This document shows positions 54,162-62,137 of a stretch of 64,000 bases of DNA, in pieces. Each line of letters opens with the position of its first letter. Position 1 is the first letter of the stretch. Source of the DNA: Cyanobacterium sp. HL-69 (GTDB lineage Bacteria; Cyanobacteriota; Cyanobacteriia; Cyanobacteriales; Cyanobacteriaceae). The stretch spans positions 2,480,001 to 2,544,000 of the forward strand of contig CP024912.1 of the NCBI GenBank assembly GCA_002813895.1. The letters are read 5' to 3'. A model generated the notes under the pieces. The model searched no databases, was not told the DNA's origin, and saw only the letters and a program-made list of their open reading frames with translations. The position numbers were made by a program, and so were the translations under genes.

Positions 54162-54785
54162 TTTTTATCTGATTTATTCAGTTTTATTAGGAGGTTAAGA
54201 GAAGATTATCTTCATATTTAACAGCTATATATTGTATAAAATTAATTAATTAAATATGTTTTCTGAGCTATTAAACCTGCTGATCTTAAATCCTAAAACC
54301 TATTTAAGTCAAGATAATAATGTAATATAGGCAACAAAATAGTTAACTTTTTTTTGATTTTTAATTAAATATTTTAAAAATTTATTTTTAATTATTTTTC
54401 TAATATATTTTGTTTAATTTTAGATTAACTTTAAATTAAGTTTTGGTTAGACATATATATCAATTTGACTTGTTGGCTAGGTAGGCGAAAGAAAACGAAA
54501 CTATGTAAAAGAATTCAAATGAGAACGAACATTGACAAAATCAACATAATATAGAACCTATTCTTTCTAGCTAAAGGTACAGAAATTTCTGAACACACTT
54601 CCAGCCGTAACGCCACAGTTAACGTTATTGAAGGAAAAGGAGTTTTAACCTTAGAGGGAAACGACATCACCTTAGAAAAGGGTGTTTTTGTCGTCATGCC
54701 CCATGATGCCCCCCATGCCCTAAGTGCTACTGATAACCTTTGTTTTCTTTTAACCCTTTCAGCTACATAGGTTAAAGTATTGTTA
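54162..54785. other. Long gap with a cupin remnant
   Basis: 624 bases between the nuclease and glbN genes (both minus strand). The first 350 bases are very AT-rich, with no gene seen. The last 220 bases hold the broken cupin frame described separately. Confidence 0.5.
54559..54769 (+). pseudogene. Cupin-domain gene remnant
   Basis: A reading frame with no start codon encodes LAKGTEISEHTSSRNATVNV, a glycine turn (EGKGVLTLEG), then GVFVVMPHDAPHALSATDN and a stop at 54769. This is the C-terminal two-thirds of a small single-domain cupin. A stop lies just upstream and the N-terminal strands are absent. The metal-binding His and Glu residues are partly present. It looks like decay of an old gene; no IS end is visible. 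Confidence 0.65.
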
Positions 54786-55160
54786 TTAACGGTTTAAAAC
54801 ATCGTTACGATGTTCCACTGCCCCAACAATGGTAACGACTTCATCAATGTTTTCTTGAGATACATTCAACTCATGGAGGGTTTCTACAAGGTTTTGGGCG
54901 ATCGCATCAAAATGAAGATCTGTCAAGCCCATTTTGTCCACTAAATCCTTATGGGCATCCCTCATATTACGACCAGTGAACTTCTCAGTACCACCGAAAG
55001 CATAGGTCATAAAAGCCTTTTGATGATTTTTTTGCTGTTTCATATCAGTATTAACAAAAAAGTGTTTTACCCTTTCATCATTTAATACCTTTTCATAAAA
55101 CATATCCACAGCGGTATCTACAGCTTCTTTTCCGCCTAATTTTTCGTATAAAGTTTTCAT
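54786..55160 (-). CDS. glbN: Group I truncated hemoglobin GlbN
   Basis: A 124-residue 2/2 hemoglobin. His46 and His70, the two axial haem ligands, are in KNHQKAF and DAHKDL, and His117 in EHRNDVLNR is the position that in Synechocystis GlbN forms a covalent bond to the haem vinyl. FAFGG-like AFGGTEKFTGR is conserved. It is inferred to detoxify reactive nitrogen or oxygen species. It sits downstream of, and opposite to, the small gene at 55.3 kb. Confidence 0.92.
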   Translation of the reverse strand: MKTLYEKLGGKEAVDTAVDMFYEKVLNDERVKHFFVNTDMKQQKNHQKAFMTYAFGGTEKFTGRNMRDAHKDLVDKMGLTDLHFDAIAQNLVETLHELNVSQENIDEVVTIVGAVEHRNDVLNR

Positions 55161-55305
55161 TTTTAATGTTGTGTCAAAGTTTCACTACATGTTCATTGTA
55201 GATCAACCATAAAAATCTGAGATATTTAAAAATGTTAAATTATCCTGACATTTACTTTGTATTTGGTATAATTTTATACAGAAGCAAAAAAAAAGGATAA
55301 ACCCT

Positions 55306-55533
55306 ATGGATTCCACAAAATGGGAACAAGAAGAAGCCAGAATCTATCAACCCGGCACCCCAGTACAACTAAAACAAGAGGGAGGAAAAATATACTATGT
55401 GGAAGAATATGATCCGATGTTTGTACCTCCTGTCTGGTTAGAAAACTATCCCAAACCTTGCTATCCCGAACAATTGAGAGTCTTATCAAATCTGTTTTGT
55501 GTCTTGCCCCAAAGAAGTTTACAAGTTGCTTAA
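55306..55533 (+). CDS. Small conserved protein of unknown function
   Basis: A 75-residue soluble protein (MDSTKWEQEEARIYQPGTPV) with IYYVEEYDPMFVPPVWLEN in the middle. Composition is normal for a coding gene, and AAAGGAT upstream is a fair ribosome-binding site. I have a weak memory of similar short cyanobacterial proteins but cannot name a family. It is convergent with dapL. Confidence 0.6.
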   Translation: MDSTKWEQEEARIYQPGTPVQLKQEGGKIYYVEEYDPMFVPPVWLENYPKPCYPEQLRVLSNLFCVLPQRSLQVA

Positions 55534-55557
55534 TTACTGTAGTTTAAAAAACTAAAA

Positions 55558-55592
55558 AAGGGCAAATCTTCCCAAAGAAAAGACTTGCCCCA
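55558..55592 (-). terminator. Terminator for dapL
   Basis: On the minus strand GGGCAAGTCTT pairs with AAGATTTGCCC and is followed by TTTTTTAGTTTTTT. It sits 22 bases past the dapL stop, an intrinsic terminator for that gene. Confidence 0.75.
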
Positions 55593-55613
55593 ATTATTCT
55601 GGTTTAAAAACAA

Positions 55614-56852
55614 TTAAGCGAAATTAAAAGTTGTGGTGATACGCTTCATCGCTTCAATGACATTTTCACGACTATTAAACGCACTAAGACGAAAATAACC
55701 TTCCCCAGCTGCCCCAAATCCAGAACCAGGGGTACCAACGATATGGACGTTATGAAGTAGTTTATCAAAGAAATCCCAACTAGATAAACCATCGGGAGTT
55801 TTTACCCACACATAGGGTGCATTCACGCCACCATAAACAGTTAAACCTGCTTTGGTTAATTCTTGGCGAATGATACTAGCATTTTCGAGATAGAAGTTAA
55901 CTAATTGACTAATTTCCGCTTTTCCTTCGGGGGAATATACCGCTTCGGCCCCTCTTTGCACAATGTAGGATACACCGTTAAATTTAGTGGATTGACGACG
56001 ATTCCAAAGTTTCCAGAGTTCTACTTCTGAGCCATCATTGGCTTTTCCTTTGAGGGTTTTGGGTACTACGGTAAAGGCGCAACGGGTTCCCGTGAATCCT
56101 GCATTTTTGGAAAAGGAACGAAATTCGATCGCACATTCTCTCGCTCCTTCAATCTCGAAGATAGAACGAGGTAAACTAGGATCAGTAATAAAAGCCTCAT
56201 AGGCAGCATCAAAAAGAATGATAGAGCCGTTTTCTCTGGCATAGTTTACCCACTGTTGTAAATATTCCTTGGTGGCGGTAGAGCCGGTGGGGTTGTTGGG
56301 GAAACAAAGGTAAATTAAATCTACGGGTTCAGCAGGGATTTCGGCGGTAAAATCATTATCGGCACTAATGGGAAGATACACTAAACCTTCATATTCTCCC
56401 TTCTCGTTAGCGTCTCCTGTGTGTCCTGCCATTACATTAGTATCCACATAAACGGGATATACGGGGTCAGTTACGGCAATTTTGTTGTTTTTGCCAAAAA
56501 TGTCTAAAATATTGCCACAGTCGCACTTAGAACCATCGGAGATGAAGATTTCTTCGGGGGATACATCACACCCGAGAGCTTGAAAATCGTTCTGGGCAAT
56601 TTTTTCCCTTAACCAGCCGTATCCCTGCTCAGGACCATATCCTTTGAATGAAGTGCGATCGCCCATATCCTCAATGGCCTTACTCATGGCATCACGACAG
56701 GCTTGGGGTAAGGGTTCGGTAACATCTCCAATACCTAACTTAATAATATTCGCTTCAGGATTATCTTGAGCAAAAGCACTTACCCTTCTACCAATTTCGG
56801 GGAATAAATAACCAGCTTTTAATTTTAAATAATTATCGTTGATACTTGCCAT
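55614..56852 (-). CDS. dapL: LL-diaminopimelate aminotransferase
   Basis: DapL converts tetrahydrodipicolinate directly to LL-diaminopimelate, the lysine/cell-wall route of cyanobacteria and plants. The 412-residue PLP enzyme opens [18 protein letters not shown] and has [11 protein letters not shown] near residue 105 and [14 protein letters not shown] near residue 190. The PLP-binding lysine is in [14 protein letters not shown] near residue 249. The length is normal. It is a single gene with its own terminator. Confidence 0.95.
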   Translation of the reverse strand: MASINDNYLKLKAGYLFPEIGRRVSAFAQDNPEANIIKLGIGDVTEPLPQACRDAMSKAIEDMGDRTSFKGYGPEQGYGWLREKIAQNDFQALGCDVSPEEIFISDGSKCDCGNILDIFGKNNKIAVTDPVYPVYVDTNVMAGHTGDANEKGEYEGLVYLPISADNDFTAEIPAEPVDLIYLCFPNNPTGSTATKEYLQQWVNYARENGSIILFDAAYEAFITDPSLPRSIFEIEGARECAIEFRSFSKNAGFTGTRCAFTVVPKTLKGKANDGSEVELWKLWNRRQSTKFNGVSYIVQRGAEAVYSPEGKAEISQLVNFYLENASIIRQELTKAGLTVYGGVNAPYVWVKTPDGLSSWDFFDKLLHNVHIVGTPGSGFGAAGEGYFRLSAFNSRENVIEAMKRITTTFNFA

Positions 56853-56929
56853 ATATAAATAATTGTAAAGATACTATAAGCTATAGTATCACCCCAGATC
56901 CACCACCATGACAAAAATCATTCTACTGT

Positions 56930-57220
56930 CTATGAAAGGATATTGGCGATCGCCCCTTCCAACTCATCCTGAGTTAAATCTGTAATAATGAAAACCTCCT
57001 GTACACTCTTCCCCTGACGGGCAATGAGCTTAAAACCCCCTCGAATCGGCACAGAAACCTTTAATTTCAGATGGGGAATGTGACTGCGCGAACGACTCAA
57101 AACCGCAGGGGTAATGGTGCGAATCCCATCATAAACCACTAACTTTTCTAAAATGGGAATTAAACCATCCAAATGGGTAGAATGATTCCAAACAATGCGT
57201 CCTTCCGATGACTTACTCAT
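56930..57220 (-). CDS. DUF2103 family protein
   Basis: A 96-residue protein starting MSKSSEGRIVWNHSTHLDGL. The VWNHSTH segment and the later LKVSVPIRGGFKLIARQG match the cyanobacterial/archaeal DUF2103 family, probably a small nucleic-acid-binding fold; function unknown. The ATG overlaps the clpS stop as ATGA, so translation is coupled. A longer frame upstream would run inside clpS and is rejected. Confidence 0.82.
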   Translation of the reverse strand: MSKSSEGRIVWNHSTHLDGLIPILEKLVVYDGIRTITPAVLSRSRSHIPHLKLKVSVPIRGGFKLIARQGKSVQEVFIITDLTQDELEGAIANILS

Positions 57221-57522
57221 GATGCCTCCAATGGTGCCATGGTCAAACCCTCTCTCCTTAACTGTTGATGATACAACTCCGCCTGTTCCAAAGGCCCTGC
57301 CCAAACCATCGCCTGACCTTGAAAATGTACCTGATTAGTCAAATTCCACGCCAACTCCTCTGTCATCTTGGGGATATGACGCATCAAACAACTAGCCACA
57401 TGGTCAAAGGTATTAAAATCATCATCCAAAACGATAACCTTATAATTAGGGTAAGGTTTGCGGACAGTTTGTTCAGACTTCGTCGGAGTAACTATAGCAC
57501 TTCCTAATACCATATCAGTCAT
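57217..57522 (-). CDS. clpS: Clp protease adaptor ClpS
   Basis: ClpS feeds N-degron substrates to the ClpC/ClpP protease. The 101-residue protein holds YKVIVLDDDFNTFDHV near residue 28, the fold's core, and AWNLTNQVHFQGQA near residue 58, and ends GPLEQAELYHQQL. The residues of the N-degron pocket are consistent with the family. It is the first gene of a unit with the DUF2103 gene. Confidence 0.93.
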   Translation of the reverse strand: MTDMVLGSAIVTPTKSEQTVRKPYPNYKVIVLDDDFNTFDHVASCLMRHIPKMTEELAWNLTNQVHFQGQAMVWAGPLEQAELYHQQLRREGLTMAPLEAS

Positions 57523-57752
57523 AAAAGGTTATTAATATCAATATTTTTTTCAAAACTTAACGTCCTGTTTTATTAATTATATAGTAACTCCCTTGCAAAC
57601 ATCGGAGCATGATAGAGACACACAAAGAGATTATTTTTTACACTTAAACCCCTCCACTGCCCAAATGACTACCCAGAATGTCCCAAATTAGCATAAACTA
57701 TTTGAAGAAAGTTTGTTTAGTAAAAAAAATATATTCAAGGAGATAAAAAAAC

Positions 57753-57941
57753 ATGGGAGCTATATTCCAATTACTTTTAACAGCATTGGTTCTTTTTTCC
57801 TTTATCATGATTGTTTATGTACCCGTTGCCTACGCCTCTCCCCAAAACTGGGAACAGTCTAAATCTATTCTCTATATCGGCTCTGGTTTATGGATAGCCT
57901 TAGTAGTTGCCGTCGCCGTACTCAACTTTTTCGTGGTATAA
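57753..57941 (+). CDS. psbZ: Photosystem II protein PsbZ
   Basis: A 62-residue two-helix thylakoid protein that sits at the edge of PSII near CP43. It reads [20 protein letters not shown], then [18 protein letters not shown], the conserved loop, and a second helix. A good ribosome-binding site (AAGGAGA) precedes the ATG. A hairpin with a T-run follows at 58019. Confidence 0.95.
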   Translation: MGAIFQLLLTALVLFSFIMIVYVPVAYASPQNWEQSKSILYIGSGLWIALVVAVAVLNFFVV

Positions 57942-58018
57942 GTTCAAAACTTCTTAACAAAAATTAACATTTATTCAAGAATTTCTGAACAGAATAAACA
58001 ACAATTTTTTTGATCAAA

Positions 58019-58048
58019 AGGGGCTTTTAGATAAGCCCTATTATTTTT
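58019..58048 (+). terminator. Terminator after psbZ
   Basis: AGGGGCTT (58019-58026) pairs with AAGCCCT (58033-58039) across a short loop, then ATTATTTTTCT. It sits between psbZ and ribH on the same strand, so the two are probably separate units. Confidence 0.7.
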
Positions 58049-58078
58049 CTAGCAATAAGTAACTTTTTATTTTTAAAT

Positions 58079-58558
58079 ATGGCAGTTTTTGAAGGTAATT
58101 TTACCCAAGACATCCCAAATCTTCGCTTTGCATTGGTTATCGGGCGTTTTAACGATTTAATCAGCAATAAATTATTAGCCGCCTGTCAAGATTGTTTAAA
58201 AAGACATGGCATTGATGTAAACCCAGAAGGAGAACAGGTGGACTATGCTTGGGTACCGGGTAGCTTTGAAATTCCCCTCGTCTCCCGTAAATTGGCAGAA
58301 ACGAAAAAATATGATGCCATCATCTGTTTAGGTGCTGTAATCAGAGGAGATACCCCCCACTTTGACTATGTTTCTAGTGAGGTAGCCAAAGGGGTTGCTT
58401 CAGCTTCTGTGCAAACGGGAGTACCAATTATTTTCGGTGTTTTAACCACTGACACCATGCAACAGGCTTTAGAAAGGGCAGGTATTAAGAGTAACCATGG
58501 TTGGAGTTATGCTATGAATGCCATTGAAATGGCTACTCTGATGAAGCAGTTTAAATAA
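58079..58558 (+). CDS. ribH: 6,7-dimethyl-8-ribityllumazine synthase
   Basis: RibH makes the riboflavin precursor lumazine from DHBP and the pyrimidine dione. The 159-residue protein has [13 protein letters not shown] near residue 21, [10 protein letters not shown] near residue 60, [13 protein letters not shown] near residue 85 with the catalytic His, and [16 protein letters not shown]. Length is typical of the icosahedral enzyme. Confidence 0.95.
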   Translation: MAVFEGNFTQDIPNLRFALVIGRFNDLISNKLLAACQDCLKRHGIDVNPEGEQVDYAWVPGSFEIPLVSRKLAETKKYDAIICLGAVIRGDTPHFDYVSSEVAKGVASASVQTGVPIIFGVLTTDTMQQALERAGIKSNHGWSYAMNAIEMATLMKQFK

Positions 58559-58635
58559 AGCTAGGCAATACGACAAAAATACAGTAGTTAAGGCGTGGGA
58601 GTGTCAATTACCAACGTTATCTCAAAGTTTCAAAT

Positions 58636-58652
58636 GGTGGGCATTGCCCACC
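58636..58652. repeat. Palindromic repeat GGTGGGCATTGCCCACC
   Basis: A second copy of the GGTGGG/CCCACC unit also seen at 10886-10902, here with loop CATTG. The spacer between ribH and convergent cysH is otherwise repeat-like. Confidence 0.6.
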
Positions 58653-58700
58653 CGACAGAATCTCAATATTATTTGTCAGTGAGTGCAATATTTTTTTATC

Positions 58701-58732
58701 ACCGTTGCCCGTTGCCTGTTCCCTATTCCCCA
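58701..58732. repeat. GTTGCCCGTTGCCTGTTCCC-type repeat
   Basis: Heptamer units GTTGCCC, GTTGCCT, GTTCCCT and ATTCCCC in a row, immediately downstream of the convergent cysH stop. Confidence 0.6.
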
Positions 58733-58734
58733 GT

Positions 58735-59493
58735 TTATAATTGACTAGAATCAAGACTTTGGGCTTCATCGTTGCTGAGAGGTAAATGTAACCCACACTC
58801 TTGTTTTACCCCATGGAAACGGGTATCTCTTTCATCTCCATCAGTGGCACTTAATGGACGGCTGGAATGCCAATCTCCTACGGATACGTAACCTTTATCG
58901 AAGTAGGGATGATAGGGTAAATCATGCTTTGTTAAATATTCATAAATATCACGGGAACTCCATTTCAGAATAGGTAAAATCTTGTAGTGTTCCCCTTGTT
59001 TATTGACGTATTCTAATTGTTGACGGAATTTGGTTTGATTTTGTCTTAAACCTGCTAACCATGCCTCGGCTTTTAATTCTTTTAAGGCTCTTTGCATGGG
59101 TTCTACTTTCCTGATGCGATCATAAAGGTTTAAAGACTCAACGCTTTTATCTTGCCAAAGTTTACCATGAAGGGCTTCCATTCTGGCAGGACTCATTTCT
59201 GATTGATATACTTTTAGATTGAGGTTTAATCGGTTGGTTAATTCTTGGGCGAAGACGTAGGTTTCTTTGGGTAAATATCCTGTGTCAATCCAAATGATAG
59301 GCACATTGGGAACAACTTGGGTGACAAGGTGTAACATCACTGCTGATTGAATCCCAAAACTGGTACTCATTACCAAATGTTCCCCAAATTCCTGATTTGC
59401 CCAGTCAACGATCGCCTCTGCACTATAATCAACTAAATGGCTGTTAACGGATGCTAGATCTAAGGTTTCTTTGGCGGTAGATAATTGATACAC
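58735..59493 (-). CDS. cysH: Phosphoadenylyl-sulfate (PAPS) reductase
   Basis: CysH reduces PAPS to sulfite with thioredoxin in sulfate assimilation. The 252-residue protein has [17 protein letters not shown] near residue 43 (P-loop-like), [15 protein letters not shown] near residue 66, and the active-site KQECGLHLP near the end, with the catalytic cysteine. It lacks the CC/C-C cluster motif of APS reductases, so PAPS is the likely substrate. The start is GTG; the previous in-frame start is not better. Confidence 0.93.
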   Translation of the reverse strand: MYQLSTAKETLDLASVNSHLVDYSAEAIVDWANQEFGEHLVMSTSFGIQSAVMLHLVTQVVPNVPIIWIDTGYLPKETYVFAQELTNRLNLNLKVYQSEMSPARMEALHGKLWQDKSVESLNLYDRIRKVEPMQRALKELKAEAWLAGLRQNQTKFRQQLEYVNKQGEHYKILPILKWSSRDIYEYLTKHDLPYHPYFDKGYVSVGDWHSSRPLSATDGDERDTRFHGVKQECGLHLPLSNDEAQSLDSSQL

Positions 59494-59574
59494 AGGATAT
59501 ATAAATAAGTTTTTTATTTCTGAATAGATGAATTATATTCTAGGTTTCTTACCTTATATATGTCAACCGAATAG

Positions 59575-59605
59575 AAAAAATCCCACTCTCTAATGGTGGG
59601 AAAAA
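59575..59605 (-). terminator. Terminator after the 61-residue protein gene
   Basis: CCCAC (59582-59586) and GTGGG (59596-59600) form the stem, and on the minus strand it is followed by ATTTTTTC. It sits just past the stop at 59613. Confidence 0.65.
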
Positions 59606-59612
59606 GAAATTA

Positions 59613-59798
59613 TTAGTAGGCAAGGGTTTCTAGGGTAGAGCGTAAATATTCCCTTACTTGCTCGTCAGTTTGTTCTTGGCTAGATTTCTTCTCTTGTTGC
59701 CACTGTTTAAAACCAGAGCTTTTGGCGATCGCCTTTTTAAGATTGTTCCAAATTTCTTGATCTTTGCCTAAACCACTCGAAATAGTTGACATTGCCAT
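59613..59798 (-). CDS. Small conserved cyanobacterial protein
   Basis: A 61-residue soluble protein reading MSTISSGLGKDQEIWNNLKK near the start and ending LRSTLETLAY. Closely similar sequences are, to my memory, found across cyanobacteria; function unknown. Either the ATG at 59798 or the one two codons in (59792) could be the start. It has its own terminator, so it is a single-gene unit. Confidence 0.7.
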   Translation of the reverse strand: MAMSTISSGLGKDQEIWNNLKKAIAKSSGFKQWQQEKKSSQEQTDEQVREYLRSTLETLAY

Positions 59799-60141
59799 AA
59801 ATACCTATTCTCGTCATTAATATTTAGTCCTAAATACAATATAACTTAATATCTCTTTTCTTGATTGTAGTCATTGTCACAGTTTCATCAAGAGGTTTTG
59901 AGGGGCAGTTTACTAATGAAGTAAGGTTTTAGGGTTTTGTGTTTCTACTTCAAATAACCCATGGCTTTACACCTGAAAATTAATGATAATTACTTGCAAT
60001 AATAGCTTAAATAGGATAAGCTAAGTTTAGCTTCCATAGACAGGAAGCTAGATGAATCGGTTACTTGTTTTGAGCAGGATCAAAGATCTTGCTTAAAACT
60101 TTTTTCATATTGTAAATCTATTGTCATTATAATTGAGAATT
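59799..60141. other. Gap with two hairpins (possible small RNA)
   Basis: 343 bases between divergent genes. No protein frame is seen. Two hairpins and a T-run at its right part are described as a separate feature. Confidence 0.5.
60015..60106 (+). ncRNA. Candidate small RNA with two hairpins and terminator
   Basis: TAGCTTCC/GGAAGCTA (about 60030-60052) forms a first stem. GTTTTGAGCAGGATC and GATCTTGCTTAAAAC (60067-60081, 60085-60099) form a 15-bp stem with two or three mismatches, then TTTTTT. A terminator this strong with no upstream protein gene on this strand suggests an independent small transcript starting near 60015. The 5' end and promoter are guesses; it does not match an RNA that I can name. 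Confidence 0.5.
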
Positions 60142-60900
60142 ATGTTCAAGCATCCTGATGTTTTATGGTTAAATACAAATACCTATTTCAAGCGGTTTAA
60201 CCTACCCATTATCAAATACCTATCCCGTCAAGTGTCCATTGGGCAATGGGAATATGAACAAAATCAGGATGAAGGGTGTTCTTTAGAAAGTGCGATCGCA
60301 CTTTTAGACGATTATTTAACCATGGTCAAAAAACCAGTACATTTAATTGGTCACAGCACCGCAGGGGTGCTAGGTTTATTGTATGCCCGTAAATATCCAG
60401 AAAAAATAAAATCCCTAACCCTTTTAGGAGTAGGTGTAAACCCCAGTAGAGATTGGGTAGAGTATTATTACAACCTACGCAAAAACTTCCCTTGTCGTCG
60501 AGAAATTATTCTAACTCGTTTATCCCATCATCTATTCCACTATCAAAATCACTACTATCAAAAAGCCTTCCTCAATATCCTCGACAAAGCCTTACTATAT
60601 TCCCTCTCTCCCCACTCTCTCTATGAAAACCCAGATATTCTCAAAGGAGGGATAGATAAACCCCTAATGGTGTGCGGTAGCTCAGAAGATGCTATCATAT
60701 CTCCCCAAGATATGGAACAATGGCAACCTTACCTAAAAAAAGAAGATTATCTCTGTTTAATCAATCAAAGTAGTCATTTTTTTCATTATTTATCTCCCCA
60801 ATGTGTAGGGCAACAAATCCTTCAATTTTTAAGTGCCACCTCAGATAACATTTTAAAATCTGAATTAGACAGAAAGATTCTTGATTTAGGTAGGTATTAA
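60142..60900 (+). CDS. Alpha/beta hydrolase
   Basis: A 252-residue alpha/beta-hydrolase. The nucleophile elbow is HLIGHSTAGVLGLLYARKY near residue 72 (GHSTAG), an acid residue is likely in CGSSEDAIISPQD, and the histidine is in NQSSHFFHYLSP. The ATG at 60142 follows the terminator hairpin by 36 bases; a TTG three codons upstream is possible. The substrate is unknown. Confidence 0.8.
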   Translation: MFKHPDVLWLNTNTYFKRFNLPIIKYLSRQVSIGQWEYEQNQDEGCSLESAIALLDDYLTMVKKPVHLIGHSTAGVLGLLYARKYPEKIKSLTLLGVGVNPSRDWVEYYYNLRKNFPCRREIILTRLSHHLFHYQNHYYQKAFLNILDKALLYSLSPHSLYENPDILKGGIDKPLMVCGSSEDAIISPQDMEQWQPYLKKEDYLCLINQSSHFFHYLSPQCVGQQILQFLSATSDNILKSELDRKILDLGRY

Positions 60901-60925
60901 TAAGTAATTATATGTCAACATTTCA

Positions 60926-61990
60926 TTATAAAAACTCTTGACTATTATTTTGATTTTGTAATAACTTCAATGCTTTTTTAATATCCTGAGTTTGATTTTT
61001 ATTAACCACTAAAGTAGCATTACCATCACGAACAATGACCACATCTTCTAAACCAATAGTCATAATTATTTCATCATTTTGACTACTATAAATAATTGAA
61101 TTTTTAGTTTGATAATTAACACTATTAGTATTAGTTACATTATCATCATCAATTTTCGATAACAACCTTTCTAGGGCATTCCAGTCCCCCAAGTCATCCC
61201 AAGGGAAATCTGCAGGTAACACATAAGCCGAGGCCGTTTTTTCCATTAAAGCATAGTCAATGCTAATTTTTTCTAAATCAAAATATCCCTGTTCTCCCTT
61301 TTCCCGTAAAGGTTTCAATATTTGAGGGGCAAACTTTTCCAACTCTTGTAATACAAAACTTACCCCAAAAATAAACATCCCACTATTCCAGCTATAATCT
61401 CCCGTAGCGATGAATTCGGATGCGGTTTCTTGGTCTGGTTTTTCCGTAAAACGAGTTACTTTATACACAGGTAAGCCATTTATTTCTTCTTCCTTGTTTC
61501 CCTGTTGAATATAACCATAACCAGTGGAAGGATAAGTAGGGTTAATACCAAGGGTAACGATCGCCCTTTGGCTCTTTGCAAACTCAATACCTGCTAAAAT
61601 AGTTTTAATGAAGCCCTCTGGAGACTCAATCCAATGGTCGGCGGGAAAAAAACCTGCGATCGCACTTCCCCCAAAACGTCGTTCTATCTCCAAACTAGCC
61701 CAAGTAACGGCGGGGGCAGTATCTTTGCCCTCTGGCTCAACTAAAATATTTTCTGAAGGTAAAAGAGGTAGTTGTTGCCTTACATTCTCCGCCACCAAAG
61801 CCGAAGTAATCACCATCAAATTATCCCAACCATCCACCAAAGGCAAAAGACGGTTAGCTGTAGCTTGTAAAAGACTGATACCACTGCCATCAAGACATAA
61901 AAACTGTTTCGGGCGCTGACGACGACTCAATGGCCAAAAACGCTCACCTTTTCCCCCTGCCAAAATTACGGGAATAAATTTTGATTTCAT
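60926..61990 (-). CDS. manC: Mannose-1-phosphate guanylyltransferase
   Basis: Makes GDP-mannose for exopolysaccharide or GDP-sugar routes. The 354-residue protein has the nucleotidyltransferase loop ILAGGKGERFWPLSRRQRPK at its start, VTRFTEKPD near residue 185 and DFPWDDLGDW near residue 267. It lacks the C-terminal isomerase domain of ManC/AlgA bifunctional forms, so it is the single-function type. It is convergent with the alpha/beta hydrolase gene. Confidence 0.9.
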   Translation of the reverse strand: MKSKFIPVILAGGKGERFWPLSRRQRPKQFLCLDGSGISLLQATANRLLPLVDGWDNLMVITSALVAENVRQQLPLLPSENILVEPEGKDTAPAVTWASLEIERRFGGSAIAGFFPADHWIESPEGFIKTILAGIEFAKSQRAIVTLGINPTYPSTGYGYIQQGNKEEEINGLPVYKVTRFTEKPDQETASEFIATGDYSWNSGMFIFGVSFVLQELEKFAPQILKPLREKGEQGYFDLEKISIDYALMEKTASAYVLPADFPWDDLGDWNALERLLSKIDDDNVTNTNSVNYQTKNSIIYSSQNDEIIMTIGLEDVVIVRDGNATLVVNKNQTQDIKKALKLLQNQNNSQEFL

Positions 61991-62053
61991 GTTTATAAAA
62001 AACTAAATTAATTAATAATACTAAATCTTATAGTAATAATATATTAATCGTGG

Positions 62054-62083
62054 CGGGGAAGAGGGAACGGGGAACAGGCAACA
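62054..62083. repeat. GGGGAAGAGGGAACGG-type repeat
   Basis: Heptamer units (CGGGGAA, GAGGGAA, CGGGGAA, CAGGCAA) in the gap between the divergently arranged neighbours of the MATE gene and manC. Same family as 42175. Confidence 0.6.
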
Positions 62084-62103
62084 GTTAATAATGGTTTACT
62101 GTC

Positions 62104-62137
62104 AATTATCCATTATCCATTATCCATTATCCATTAT
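62104..62137. repeat. ATTATCC heptamer tandem repeat
   Basis: About five tandem ATTATCC units ending at the MATE stop codon. The last unit drifts to ATTATTC. This is the clearest tandem heptamer in the window. Confidence 0.7.

Noticed and set aside
62104-62137. CRISPR-like tandem repeat
   Set aside because: Units are 7 bases with no spacers. No cas genes are nearby. It is a simple heptamer repeat.
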